Source: VBAU01 sp036005185
Lineage (GTDB): Bacteria; Bacteroidota; Bacteroidia; Chitinophagales; Chitinophagaceae
Direction of reading: 5' to 3'
Assembly (NCBI GenBank): GCA_036005185.1
Contig: DASYQS010000003.1
Coordinates: 1 to 64,000 of the forward strand
DNA length: 64,000 bases
The translations under genes and the position numbers were made by a program. Shown one piece after another: positions 1-7,707 of the stretch; the stretch's first letter is position 1, and each line of letters begins with the position of its first letter. The notes below the pieces were generated by a model. It was not told the origin of the DNA. It searched no databases and saw only the letters and a list, made by a program, of their open reading frames with translations.

Positions 1-130
1 AATGTGAAAGGCTGAAAAGTAAGTCACCTATATAAAGGCACTTATCGTCTGACTTGTAAGAGCCGTGATAATGCGAGAGTATTATGTCCGGTTCTGTGAG
101 AGGCTTGGGCTGAAATGCCCTTGCCTACTC
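1..130 (+). mobile_element. 3' end of a group II intron (domains V and VI)
   Basis: Positions 60-94 fold as a group II intron domain V: GAGCCG pairs with CGGTTC at the far end, and an ATAAT/ATTAT upper stem carries a GCGAGA-type loop. Positions 99-127 then form a domain VI-like hairpin (AGGC...GCCT and GGGC...GCCC), followed by CCTACTC, the usual 3' terminus of many bacterial group II introns. The maturase gene and the 5' part would lie left of the window. The intron reads on the plus strand, opposite to the genes that follow. The exact splice junction (about 127-133) cannot be fixed without the 5' exon. Nothing is recognised between 134 and 245. Confidence 0.75.
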
Positions 131-245
131 GGCAAAATTCAGTTCTAAAATAGGGTTTATTATTCAAACATTACAGAATCACAATTAGCTGCATTTATAA
201 TCCATTTCAACACGGCAACACTACGGGATTTCTAATCAAAAACCA

Positions 246-890
246 TTAGCCTTTCGTTATGATGATGTGCGTTGCTTGTTCTCCTTCTATTCTTTGTATT
301 TTGTTGAACCCCAGTTTGAGCATATCAATCCCTGAGAATAAATGTTCTCCTGAGCCGAGGAAAAGAGGTGATATGGCAAGATGTATTTCATCAACATAAC
401 CCGCTTGCAGGAATTGACGGATAGTTGAAACCCCTCCTCCAATTCGTATATCTTTTCCACTCGCTGCTTTTTTTGCTTCTTCTAATGCCGATTTTATTCC
501 TGTTGTAACAAAATGAAATGTTGTTCCTCCTTTCATCTTCACGGGTTTTCTTTCATAGTGCGTTAAAACAAAAACAGGAACATGGTATGGTGGATTTTCG
601 CCCCACCAGCCCTTCCATTCGTCATCTGTCCAATTTCCACGAATTGGTCCAAACATATTCCGCCCCATAATCCATGCACCTAAATTTTCAAATGCTTTTT
701 CCACGAAATCGTTGTCAATTCCTTCCGTCCCATCATTCTTACCGCCCATTGCACGAAATCTTTTTGTCGGGAACATCCATGTGTGAAGTTCCTCTCCGCC
801 TATGCCTAACGGTTCTTTCATGCTTTGATTAGCTCCGGCTCCGAATCCATCTCAGGAGATTGTAAAATTTGTTACTTTAATCTTACTCAT
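246..890 (-). pseudogene. dihydrofolate-reductase-like (RibD C-terminal family) gene with an in-frame stop
   Basis: The product belongs to the dihydrofolate reductase / RibD C-terminal superfamily, small NADPH-binding proteins of mostly unknown substrate. Family features are the GAWIMGRNMFG motif, the GGGVSTIRQFL nucleotide-binding turn and the VDEIHLAISPLFLGSGE strand. The family start is visible upstream: an ATG at 890 opens with MSKIKVTNFTIS, but the next codon is TGA (852-854), where relatives have Leu before DGF. Translation could restart at the ATG at 821 (191 residues), but that product lacks the first beta strand of the fold. The gene is therefore probably inactive, unless the stop is a sequencing error or is read through. 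It is the first module of the cassette-like train. Confidence 0.75.
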
Positions 891-943
891 AAGAATTTTT
901 GGTTTGTTTTAATTTGAAAGTTTGCGGTGTCACCCAAGCCTTG

Positions 944-1077
944 CCACTAACGTTAAAGCAATGGCAATGTGGCGCATTCATTACTCGTCAGTCCCGAACC
1001 GAAGTTCATTAAAGATACAAGGGCTCATTGTTTTTTCTGGTGCTTGGCATTATTCGTCGGCTGGAGCTGAAGAAGAT
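944..1077. repeat. cassette-spacer repeat, copy 1
   Basis: This stretch shares about 120 nt of recognisable similarity with 4073-4205. Shared blocks include a TAACG core, GGC(A/G)ATGTGGCG, TCGTCAG, GCTCATTGTTT and TTATTCGTCG. It overlaps the end of the preceding VOC gene, so the last 17 or so residues of that protein are encoded by the repeat. Read on the minus strand it ends in CGTTAGTGGCAAGG, and a similar core (CGTTGATGGCAAG) occurs near 23.0 kb. Confidence 0.55.
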
Positions 1078-1459
1078 TAGGTCGTCCGAAAAATAATACA
1101 TATCCATCAGCATCTTTTATTTCAAAACCTCTTAGATTATCACTATTGTTATGGATAGGCTTGTTAAATGCTACACCATTTGAACGATATTCCTCAAACA
1201 ATATGTCTGGTTCAGCAGCAGAAATATAAGCATCCCATGGGGCCCATTCGTGTCGGGTATGATTAGGAATAGGTTTTATATCAGGAGCAATTCCCTTGAG
1301 ATTAATAGAAATATTGTCACGACCAACAATAGCCCAATATGGGTTTTCGTCTGGACCAATATATCGGATTTCAAATCCAAGTTTATCAACATAGAATGAA
1401 ACCGAAATTTTCAAGTCTGCAATAATAAAACAAGGCATGATGTAAGTAAGATTTGTCAT
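1025..1459 (-). CDS. VOC (glyoxalase/bleomycin-resistance) family protein
   Basis: A 144-residue protein of the vicinal-oxygen-chelate superfamily. It begins with the typical strand-helix pattern (YIMPCFIIADLKISVSFYVDKLGFE) and ends its fold with IKDADGYVLFFGRP, the usual last strand. Such proteins bind a metal between paired beta-alpha-beta units and act as lyases, dioxygenases or drug-binding resistance proteins; the substrate is not predictable here. The C-terminal tail after GRPNLL is low-complexity (QLQPTNNAKHQKKQ) and is encoded by the spacer repeat, so it was probably acquired when the module joined its neighbour. No operon partner is evident. Confidence 0.8.
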   Translation of the reverse strand: MTNLTYIMPCFIIADLKISVSFYVDKLGFEIRYIGPDENPYWAIVGRDNISINLKGIAPDIKPIPNHTRHEWAPWDAYISAAEPDILFEEYRSNGVAFNKPIHNNSDNLRGFEIKDADGYVLFFGRPNLLQLQPTNNAKHQKKQ

Positions 1460-1807
1460 GGTTTAAATTTTACATTGGAAAAATGTACGACCGCCTGAAT
1501 TTAAGTAGGATGTTGTTTAGGATGACATATAACTGAAAAGTATTGCCGAATTGCAGCAAATAGAATTCCATCAAACCCCGTACTCGTGGCCAAATTTAAT
1601 ATTTAAAAGTTGAAAGACACATTCCATCAGCCTGCATTTTGGCAATAAAGTTGTTATGCGTCATGCTTTGCGACAGTGTCACCTTCAACAGACAGACTTT
1701 AGGCGGATTTTCCCTTGACCTTCCTTAGGCTGGCTTTACTGACTTCCAAAAATATCTTCAAGCGGTGAGGCCGTCTACTCGATTGTGTGCAGACTTGTCA
1801 TTAAGAA
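1460..1807. other. 348-base spacer with an imperfect palindrome
   Basis: No complete gene is seen. The spacer contains the palindromic element at 1522-1664. On its right half, the minus strand has a short open stretch ending KASLRKVKGKSA before a stop, possibly the tail of a lost gene, but I do not recognise it. Confidence 0.5.
1522..1664. repeat. attC-like imperfect palindrome B
   Basis: The ends are near-perfect inverted repeats: ATGACATATAAC (1522-1533) against GTTATGCGTCAT (1653-1664), 10 of 12 paired. A second arm pair lies inside: TATTGCCGAATTGCAG (1541-1556) against the complement of CTGCATTTTGGCAATA (about 1632-1647). Paired outer and inner arms with an unpaired centre are the architecture of integron attC sites. 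The core is not the canonical GTTRRRY, so the assignment is by analogy. Confidence 0.55.
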
Positions 1808-3184
1808 TTAATTTGAATTTCGTTTTCCTGCTGTCTGTAAAATGGTCGAATTCCAATAGATATTCTGGAATTTATCTTCTTTCAATGAACTAAAAGAAAT
1901 CCATGGGTCAAATCCGGGAATATAAAATGGTTTTCTGTCAACCATGTGCATTTGGTATTCCATACCATCATTTAATTTTAAAATCGGTTTCGAATTCCGA
2001 ATTAAAATCTCGACGCTGCCTAGTTTGTCTATATTATATGTTCCAACAATTTGTTTCAAATTGTTTCGGTCAAGCAAATCCGCGTTTGGTTCTCTTATCG
2101 GCAAATATTCGTTGCCTTCCATAACGTCTATCAGTGCCGAAGTAAATAACGGTCTCACCCACTGAGGCATTGCAGTATTGGTCATAAAGGCAATTGTAAA
2201 CTGCGCATCCCTGTCCCAATAAACCCAGCTATAAAACCCAACCACATTCCCCCAATAATAAAATGCACTTTTTGTTTTACCCGCATACCATGCACCTAAC
2301 CTTACATAGGAAGGCTTACCATTTATTAAAACTGGTGATGTGATTTTTTTAATAAGGTCATCGCTTAGTATCGAGTTATGATAAAATGATTCTCCCCAAT
2401 GGTAAAGATCATTAGCATTAAACCAGATATTGCAGCCTCCATAAAAGCCTTCTCTGTCTGCAATATCAAATAATCCCAGGGAATCGTTTTGATAACGATA
2501 GCCAATCGTTCTGGTTTGTTTCCAGTCAGCAAGCCGGGCAGGTCGCACAAATGAAGCTTCCATTTTTAATGGGTTAAAGATTCTTTTTTTTAGAAACTGA
2601 AAATAATTCTCCCCAGTAACCTTTTCAACAACAAGTGCCGCAAGATCAAAGCCTACATTATCATAATAAAAGTTAGTGCCCGGCGAATAGTTTAAGTCAG
2701 GTTTGTTCTTATTGAGAATATCAAGATTAAGCGACGTTGTAACAATGGCTGTATCCGACGCTTTTTCAAAAAAATAATCATAATCGGGTAATCCGCCAAC
2801 GCTGTGTGTAATTAAATTCCATACAATGGTATTGGGATAAGGATAGTTAGGTAGGTAAGCTTGAACTGGATCATTCAATTTTAATTTGCCTTCATCTGCC
2901 AGTAACAAAATAGAAGTGGCGGTTAGTGTCTTAGCATTGGAACCGCCATCACTGCGGGTATAAGGAGTAAACGGAATAGAATCCTTGAAATTAGCATAGC
3001 CGTATCCTTTGCTGAATATGATTTTTCCTTTTTGACCAATTACAACCGCACCATTAAAAAAATGCTTTTGATACAGATCGGACAGGAGTTGATCAATTAA
3101 TGATGTGCGGCTGGGTGCCTGGCTTGCAGACTCCCTGCAAAATAAAGTAAATAACAGAAGGATGAATATTATCGGGAGTTTCAT
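1808..3184 (-). CDS. serine hydrolase, class C beta-lactamase-like
   Basis: A secreted serine hydrolase of the beta-lactamase/penicillin-binding-protein-like superfamily. The start chosen is the ATG at 3184 (MKLPIIFILLL), which opens directly into a signal peptide; nine extra upstream codons to 3211 are in frame but come from the spacer. In this numbering the SxxK motif is Ser82-Asn-Ala-Lys85, followed by the class C helix ATSILLLADEGKL. A HSVGGLPDY segment corresponds to the usual HTSGLPD, and the YxN motif is in FYYDN. Family members hydrolyse peptides, esters or beta-lactams; the true substrate is unknown. It stands alone in its module, with 49 bases to the next gene upstream. Confidence 0.8.
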   Translation of the reverse strand: MKLPIIFILLLFTLFCRESASQAPSRTSLIDQLLSDLYQKHFFNGAVVIGQKGKIIFSKGYGYANFKDSIPFTPYTRSDGGSNAKTLTATSILLLADEGKLKLNDPVQAYLPNYPYPNTIVWNLITHSVGGLPDYDYFFEKASDTAIVTTSLNLDILNKNKPDLNYSPGTNFYYDNVGFDLAALVVEKVTGENYFQFLKKRIFNPLKMEASFVRPARLADWKQTRTIGYRYQNDSLGLFDIADREGFYGGCNIWFNANDLYHWGESFYHNSILSDDLIKKITSPVLINGKPSYVRLGAWYAGKTKSAFYYWGNVVGFYSWVYWDRDAQFTIAFMTNTAMPQWVRPLFTSALIDVMEGNEYLPIREPNADLLDRNNLKQIVGTYNIDKLGSVEILIRNSKPILKLNDGMEYQMHMVDRKPFYIPGFDPWISFSSLKEDKFQNIYWNSTILQTAGKRNSN

Positions 3185-3233
3185 AAAAGTTTGCACACAA
3201 CGTGCTCGCATTGCATGTTAGCGGATGTAATTT

Positions 3234-4061
3234 TTATTTTGAAAGTTTCTTTTTCAGGAACTGTAATATCTGCCTAACAGTGTCATTAAACTGATCAGCG
3301 TTACTGAAAAGGGTATTATGGCCGCTTCCTTCATAATATTTTGCTTCGACATTTTTCTTCGCAGACTTCAAAGCATCTTCAAATTGTTTCGCCATTTCAA
3401 TATTTGCAAGTGCCGAACCACCATCGGCAGGGTCGTTTACCGTTCCATGAATGATGAGGATCGGCACATCTAACCCGGAGGCCCGTTGAATCACTTCAGG
3501 AGGATAACCCGTTGAATTTAATATAAGTGCCTGCACCTTGCCTGGATGTGTGAATGCATAGTTCAAAGCTGCCCCGCCACCTCGTGAGTGTCCAAACAGT
3601 GCTATATGATTCTTTTGGACTTGAGATAATTTCTTAACCTCAACAAGCAGCGTGTCTATTGTTAATCGGGCAATTCGAAAACGATCCAACCCGGGTGCGT
3701 CAACAAGCGGTGGCGCATCATTGAAGTTGATTGGTGTGATAAAACGTTGTCCTGCACCTTTTCGACCAGTAAACCAACAAGCAGCTATTCCGATAATGCC
3801 ATTGTCGGCAAGACGACGTGCAATGTTGATATACTCTTGAGCAAAACCATGGGTACCGTGAAGCAGAATTACGGCCGGAAATGGCCCCGGTCCTTTTGGA
3901 GTAACGACTGCTGCATGAATTACACCACTGTCGGTCGCAATTTGTATCCAATAAAGAGAGTCTTGATTTGCACGAGCAATAGTCGTATTCGGACTTTGCG
4001 TCCATGCTTGGAGAGAATACAATAATATAGTTATGAAATAAAGCGTTCGTACCATAAACAA
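3234..4061 (-). CDS. dienelactone-hydrolase-like alpha/beta hydrolase
   Basis: A 275-residue alpha/beta hydrolase of the dienelactone hydrolase/prolyl oligopeptidase-like group. Residues 1-22 look like a signal peptide (start at 4061 or the ATG two codons later). The oxyanion segment is VILLHGTHGF, the nucleophile elbow is GHSRGG with Ser159, the acid is probably Asp210 in IIHGTVNDPADGG, and the base is His248 in GSGHN. All three catalytic residues are present, so the enzyme should be active on an ester, lactone or peptide. A 22-base spacer containing GCTAAC and ACGTTGTGTGC core-like sequences separates it from the serine hydrolase downstream. Confidence 0.8.
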   Translation of the reverse strand: MFMVRTLYFITILLYSLQAWTQSPNTTIARANQDSLYWIQIATDSGVIHAAVVTPKGPGPFPAVILLHGTHGFAQEYINIARRLADNGIIGIAACWFTGRKGAGQRFITPINFNDAPPLVDAPGLDRFRIARLTIDTLLVEVKKLSQVQKNHIALFGHSRGGGAALNYAFTHPGKVQALILNSTGYPPEVIQRASGLDVPILIIHGTVNDPADGGSALANIEMAKQFEDALKSAKKNVEAKYYEGSGHNTLFSNADQFNDTVRQILQFLKKKLSK

Positions 4062-4072
4062 TCAATTATTTC

Positions 4073-4276
4073 CGCTAACGGACACGGCTTGGCGATGTGG
4101 CGGCATTTGAAAATCGTCAGCCCGTAACCGCTGCTAAATTTATAACTAAAAGCTCATTGTTTATTCTATTGCTCGGCGTTATTCGTCGACTGGAACTGGA
4201 GCCGGTTGAAGAAAACAAAAAGCTGAGAACATGTTCGTCGCTCCACCATATTGCCAAACCGCCCGTTGTGCGTTCG
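4073..4276. repeat. attC-like palindrome D / spacer repeat, copy 2
   Basis: The left arm CTTGGCGATGTGGCGG (4088-4103) pairs imperfectly with a right arm around 4240-4256 (12 of 16 positions). The element is bounded by CCGCTAACG on the left and CGTTGTGCGTTCG on the right. Its left 125 bases are the second copy of the repeat at 944-1077. No gene is seen in 4062-4289. Confidence 0.55.
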
Positions 4277-4289
4277 TGCTGTTCAGAGG

Positions 4290-5183
4290 TCAACCTTTAT
4301 AATTAATAAGCTTTTGCCCTTCTAAGTTGATTTCTCTTCTCCGTTCAAAACGGAATTGAAGCTTCGAATTTCCCTTAGGTTGGAGCTCAAATTTTGCTTC
4401 CGTATCATTCACACCGCCAACAAAAGTGTTATTACCATTATAAGACAAACCTCCTCTCACTTGTCCGTTCCATTTCCAAAATAAGAAATCACCGTCTTTG
4501 TAAAATTCCATTATAGACTTGTCTGACATTTTATAAGTACCGGATACCTTGTGAAAAACAATTTCATCCGGGACGTATTCTTTCTTCAGGACAATATCAA
4601 ATTCAAGTTCACTTTCGGTGTCGTTTCTTTTTTTCAAAGACAAAATTCTGTTGATAGTCAAAGAAGATTTTGTGCTGGGGTCTGTGTCCAAATAAGGGTC
4701 ATCTTTCAAATAGACTTGTGTAATTAAATCCTGTTGTCCAATCGCTGAAATTCGCATGTGAATGTGAGCTGGTCGAAATATGGAAGGATTTTCATCGTTA
4801 GGGTAGGGAATTGGAATAGCGGTGATGAAATGATATTTCCCATCTGTTTTCACACGTTGACTTCCCCTATATAGATAATCATCTGAGACATTATCGTAAA
4901 GCCCATCTTGCTGGCATTGCCAAATTTCAATCAAGCAATTGTTCATGGGCGTTTTGCCATCTTCTTTAAAAATAGTGCCGGAAAGATGCAGGACTTCTCC
5001 AGCAAAGTTTGTTGGGTTCAAGTTTGTCCTGAGAGGGGCGCCTGGTCGATAGAAGGGTCCAAGTATGTCGGTTGTAGTAGATGTGTCACCACCAAAATGA
5101 TCTTCATCCCAATGAATATTCCCCAATACTCCGATTCCAATAGCAACCAAGCCAGAGTTTTTTATAAATATTCTGCGTTGCAT
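4290..5183 (-). CDS. intradiol ring-cleavage dioxygenase family protein
   Basis: This belongs to the non-haem Fe(III) intradiol dioxygenases, which open catechols between the hydroxyls. The family's four ligands are present in order: Tyr96 (QQDGLYD), Tyr127 (IPYPND), His140 and His142 (RPAHIH). The GPFYRPGAP segment at 42-50 is also typical. The N-terminus RRIFIKNSG followed by a hydrophobic run resembles a Tat signal, so export is likely. About 80 C-terminal residues beyond the dioxygenase core form a beta-rich extension (KMSDKSIMEFYKDGDFLFWKW region) that I do not recognise. No aromatic pathway genes sit nearby, so the substrate is open. Confidence 0.82.
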   Translation of the reverse strand: MQRRIFIKNSGLVAIGIGVLGNIHWDEDHFGGDTSTTTDILGPFYRPGAPLRTNLNPTNFAGEVLHLSGTIFKEDGKTPMNNCLIEIWQCQQDGLYDNVSDDYLYRGSQRVKTDGKYHFITAIPIPYPNDENPSIFRPAHIHMRISAIGQQDLITQVYLKDDPYLDTDPSTKSSLTINRILSLKKRNDTESELEFDIVLKKEYVPDEIVFHKVSGTYKMSDKSIMEFYKDGDFLFWKWNGQVRGGLSYNGNNTFVGGVNDTEAKFELQPKGNSKLQFRFERRREINLEGQKLINYKG

Positions 5184-5538
5184 ATTTTAAGAGTTTAAAA
5201 AATAAAGTTAGAAAAATTATTCAGATAGGATCGTCTCGGTAGTATGACGTACAACGTCAACGCATTGCCGAAGTGCCGGACATAGATTCCTTCAGCTCGG
5301 CAGCGCCGTAACTTTTATTTTTTACGGCGCAGTACTAAAGTTGAATAGAATTACAAAAGCTGGGCTCATATTCTGTCGCCGGCATTTTGGGAATACAATG
5401 TTGTGCGTCGTGCCATCGTTCGGAAAAGTTGATGCGTGTCGTATATAAGTTTAACCGTCTTTTCTTCAGTCATATTCTTCGTAATGTCTTCGCTAATCTT
5501 TTTGAATATCTTTTCCATCTTTCCTGCATGCTGAAAAA
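5184..5538. other. 355-base spacer with palindrome and gene remnant
   Basis: The spacer holds the attC-like palindrome at 5244-5411, an internal GC-rich hairpin (GCGCCGTAA at 5303-5311 against TTACGGCGC at 5322-5330) and the cupin remnant. The hairpin may also act as a terminator for the hydrolase gene to its right, but no T-tract follows it. Confidence 0.5.
5244..5411. repeat. attC-like imperfect palindrome E
   Basis: The outer arms are ATGACGTACAAC (5244-5255) and GTTGTGCGTCGT (5400-5411), paired at 10 of 12 positions. The inner arms CATTGCCGAAGTGCCGG and the complement of GCCGGCATTTTGGGAATA pair partly. A 9-bp perfect hairpin sits in the middle. The same outer and inner arm families are seen in palindrome B. 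Confidence 0.55.
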
Positions 5539-5551
5539 TCACGGTTGGTTC
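5366..5551 (-). pseudogene. 3' remnant of a cupin-type gene
   Basis: On the minus strand, in a frame different from the neighbouring hydrolase, the sequence reads PTVIFQHAGKMEKIFKKI and then EDITKNMTEE. This matches the tail of the cupin remnant at 27645-27899 (ICHQQAGKMEEYFQKL...VAKNMTEEE). Only the C-terminal part exists: there is no start codon or cupin barrel, and the frame runs on into the palindrome before stopping at 5366. It joins the stop codon of the alpha/beta hydrolase, so a cassette carrying this gene tail was probably left behind when most of the gene was lost. Confidence 0.6.
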
Positions 5552-6537
5552 AGGTAACCTAAAACCGCAGCCTGAAATTTTTTGTAATTTTTCTCAAGCA
5601 TAATGGCGTGGCCGCCATCCGGCAGAGCAATGTAACTTTTATAAGCTGTTCCAAGTTTGGCAAAAAACTCGAGGGTTTCTGCTTCCGTCGCCAGGAAATC
5701 CTTTTCCGGATGAATAATTAGCGTTGGTACTTTAATGACCTCAGGGTTCAGGATTGGAAATTTGGTAATTTGGTCAACTATGACACCATTGGGGGATTTC
5801 GGATCGGCTGCTAACGCCTCCTTCACATATTTTTCAACTACATCAGGTTCATACTGTCCGTCAATGAAATCTGAGCGTGCTGCAGTTTCATCGTTAATCC
5901 GGTATTGCTCTTTTGGTATAGGTCGTGACTTATTGCTAGGCCGTCCTTTCCAACCCATCGCATATAGTATTAATTTACTGACTTTCTCCGGGTGATTCAT
6001 CGTAAAAAGTCCTGTCGTTTGCGTGCCCCAAGACCAGCCGAGAATTGAAATTTTATCAACGCCTTTTTGCTCCAAAATGTAATCAACCGCTGCCCCAATA
6101 TCTTTAGATGCAGATTCAGTGTCTGACCAATCTTTGTCCGTCTTATCCGACCGGCCGTAACCATGTATGTCAATCGACCAGACATCATAGCCGTTACGGG
6201 CCAGAAAATCCATCAGCGAATAATCACGGATTTGCAGATCGAAATCCGGTCTGCCGGACCACGTTTTGCCATGAACGAGTAATACGATCTTGCGACTCTG
6301 CTTAAAGGTTTTGTCAAAATCTCTGTGATACTTCTCCCACAAATAAATCTTCAGCCCATTACTCAGAGCGTAATGTTCTTTTCCGATGATCTCTCTACTT
6401 GTTTTTGGCTTCTCCTGTGCTTGTGCTCGCAATGTTTTCTGCTGGTTGGGCTTATATTGTTGTGCAACAAAATGCAGGCTAAGTAATAAGCTAAGCCCGA
6501 GGGAGATTATAAGAAATATGCGTTTAAAATTACTCAT
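5539..6537 (-). CDS. alpha/beta hydrolase, membrane-anchored or secreted
   Basis: A 332-residue alpha/beta hydrolase. Residues 7-26 form a hydrophobic signal or anchor, followed by a charged Gln/Lys-rich linker. The oxyanion motif is LLVHGKTWSG (86-95), the nucleophile elbow is GWSWGT with Ser169, the acid is probably Asp280 (HPEKDF) and the base is His310 (GGHAIM). The catalytic set is complete. The lid region is typical of esterases and lipases, but no substrate can be named. It is a single-gene module flanked by palindromes E and F, with the cupin remnant directly after its stop codon. Confidence 0.8.
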   Translation of the reverse strand: MSNFKRIFLIISLGLSLLLSLHFVAQQYKPNQQKTLRAQAQEKPKTSREIIGKEHYALSNGLKIYLWEKYHRDFDKTFKQSRKIVLLVHGKTWSGRPDFDLQIRDYSLMDFLARNGYDVWSIDIHGYGRSDKTDKDWSDTESASKDIGAAVDYILEQKGVDKISILGWSWGTQTTGLFTMNHPEKVSKLILYAMGWKGRPSNKSRPIPKEQYRINDETAARSDFIDGQYEPDVVEKYVKEALAADPKSPNGVIVDQITKFPILNPEVIKVPTLIIHPEKDFLATEAETLEFFAKLGTAYKSYIALPDGGHAIMLEKNYKKFQAAVLGYLNQP

Positions 6538-6841
6538 GCGAATTATATTTTTGTAGCCAGCGAAAAATCAATAGCTAAACCACTTTCAAAGCGATGTGCA
6601 TTGAGGCATGACGCACAGCGGGCTCAGCATTGCTGAAGGCGTGGTATTAGCATTCCTGTCAGCCGGTAACTAAAGCCAAATTAAAATACAAAAGTTGAAG
6701 ATAAAAATAAAAGCTCAACAGCGTTATGTCACGCTGGAAATGCAGCTTAATAGATTTGCTGCTGCCGAAATTTATTTCGCCCAGCCACGCTTTTAGCAAT
6801 GCACCTGTTGTATGCTGTTTTTCTCACCTCGGCAATTGATA
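6538..6841. other. 304-base spacer with palindrome F
   Basis: No gene is seen. Nearly the whole spacer is occupied by the palindrome at 6608-6817. Confidence 0.5.
6608..6817. repeat. attC-like imperfect palindrome F
   Basis: The left end begins ATGACGCACAGC, matching the outer arms of palindromes B and E. The inner arm GCATTGCTGAAGGCGTGG (6627-6644) pairs with CCACGCTTTTAGCAATGC (6785-6802) at 16 of 18 positions. The right end carries GTTGTATGCT. This is the best-preserved inner stem of the set. Confidence 0.6.
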
Positions 6842-6991
6842 TTATTTTAATTTTTTTAGGTTATTTAGTTTTCTAATTGATTCAAGATTATTTTTATCTA
6901 AATCAATACCTATTTGATAACTTTTCATTGCATCATCTTTATCACGAATTGCGACATAGGCATCCCCTAAACTGTCAAAATCTCGTTCGAC
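6842..6991 (-). pseudogene. 3' remnant of a TPR-containing gene
   Basis: The minus strand encodes FDSLGDAYVAIRDKDDA followed by MKSYQIGIDLDKNN, a classical last tetratricopeptide repeat like those ending many Bacteroidota serine hydrolases and alpha/beta hydrolases. No start codon belongs to it: upstream of about 6991 the frame runs antisense-free but out of frame through the next gene's 3' end. It is therefore a gene tail joined to the membrane-protein module, comparable to the cupin tail at 5.4 kb. Confidence 0.55.
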
Positions 6992-7464
6992 TGACGAATT
7001 TTGTAAAAAGTGTCTAGTCCTTTGAATGTAGCCAAAATGCCGGCCAATCCAAGCAAGGAACGAAGAAACTGCATATTTCTCCATTGTGATAAAGCTGTTT
7101 TTATTTTTTCAGTATTTCCTTCAATTGGGGAAGTAAAGATTATAATATCACGGGGAACAAAATAGACAACAGTTAAAATGGCAATAATTGCATACAGTAA
7201 AAATGAAATTGAGAAATAAATACGTAATGAAATTGAATCTTTCCAAAATAAAATGATTGTAAGTAAAATCAGAGACTGATTAATGGGGGCAATGATTTGA
7301 AAGAAATTTCTTGGATCAACATGACTATAATAATTTCTTGCAGTTTGAATTGAAGTCGGAATATCGGCTCCCCAACTTTTGAAATCAACAACAAGATTGT
7401 AAATGGTTATCATCAAAAGTCCTGATGCGGAAATGATTGATAAAAACAATATTAATTTCTTCAT
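6967..7464 (-). CDS. small membrane protein, DUF1772-like
   Basis: A predicted four-helix membrane protein of about 165 residues. The start chosen is the ATG at 7464 (MKKLILFLSIISASG), which begins a transmembrane helix; an in-frame ATG at 7506 adds 14 residues of spacer origin. Later helices lie around the ...SLILLTIILFW, IYFSISFLLYAIIAIL and FLRSLLGLAGILA segments. The VVYFVPRD and QWRNMQFLRSL elements resemble DUF1772/anthrone-oxygenase-like proteins, but the match is from memory and weak. Its 3' end overlaps the TPR remnant by 25 bases in another frame, so its original C-terminus may be altered. Confidence 0.55.
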   Translation of the reverse strand: MKKLILFLSIISASGLLMITIYNLVVDFKSWGADIPTSIQTARNYYSHVDPRNFFQIIAPINQSLILLTIILFWKDSISLRIYFSISFLLYAIIAILTVVYFVPRDIIIFTSPIEGNTEKIKTALSQWRNMQFLRSLLGLAGILATFKGLDTFYKIRQSNEILTV

Positions 7465-7707
7465 GACTATGAAAATTTTGTTTGTGACGATTTTCCTGCC
7501 AACCAACCAATCAACAGCAATTATTTTTCCTTATCAGTAATTTTTTTTTAAAAGTAGTTGTGCATCGGCCACCAATGTTAGCTGCATCCCTGCGTCCTGT
7601 GTAGCGAAAGGCGATAAATAATAATCAGCAATTCGAACTTTTCCCATTTTAGGTCTTGCTAAGTTCAGCTTTATATCACTGCCATTCACATACTCAAATT
7701 TTTCAAA
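7465..7707. other. spacer with short unidentified gene tail
   Basis: On the minus strand 7540-7700 holds an open stretch reading FEYVNGSDIKLNLARPKMGK and continuing to LTLVADAQLLLKKNY before a stop. It has coding character and no start codon, so it could be a further gene remnant. I do not recognise the family. Core-like GCAGCTAAC and GCACAAC sequences lie within it. Confidence 0.35.

Noticed and set aside
1903..2165. Plus-strand open frames inside the serine hydrolase gene
   Set aside because: They lie wholly antisense to a well-supported gene and have no family features.
4097..4306. A 69-codon plus-strand open frame across the spacer repeat
   Set aside because: It sits inside the palindromic spacer repeat and overlaps the next gene's end, with no recognisable protein features.
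944..6817. Calling the spacers genuine integron attC sites
   Set aside because: The core triplets do not follow GTTRRRY and no integrase gene is visible, so they are reported as attC-like only.
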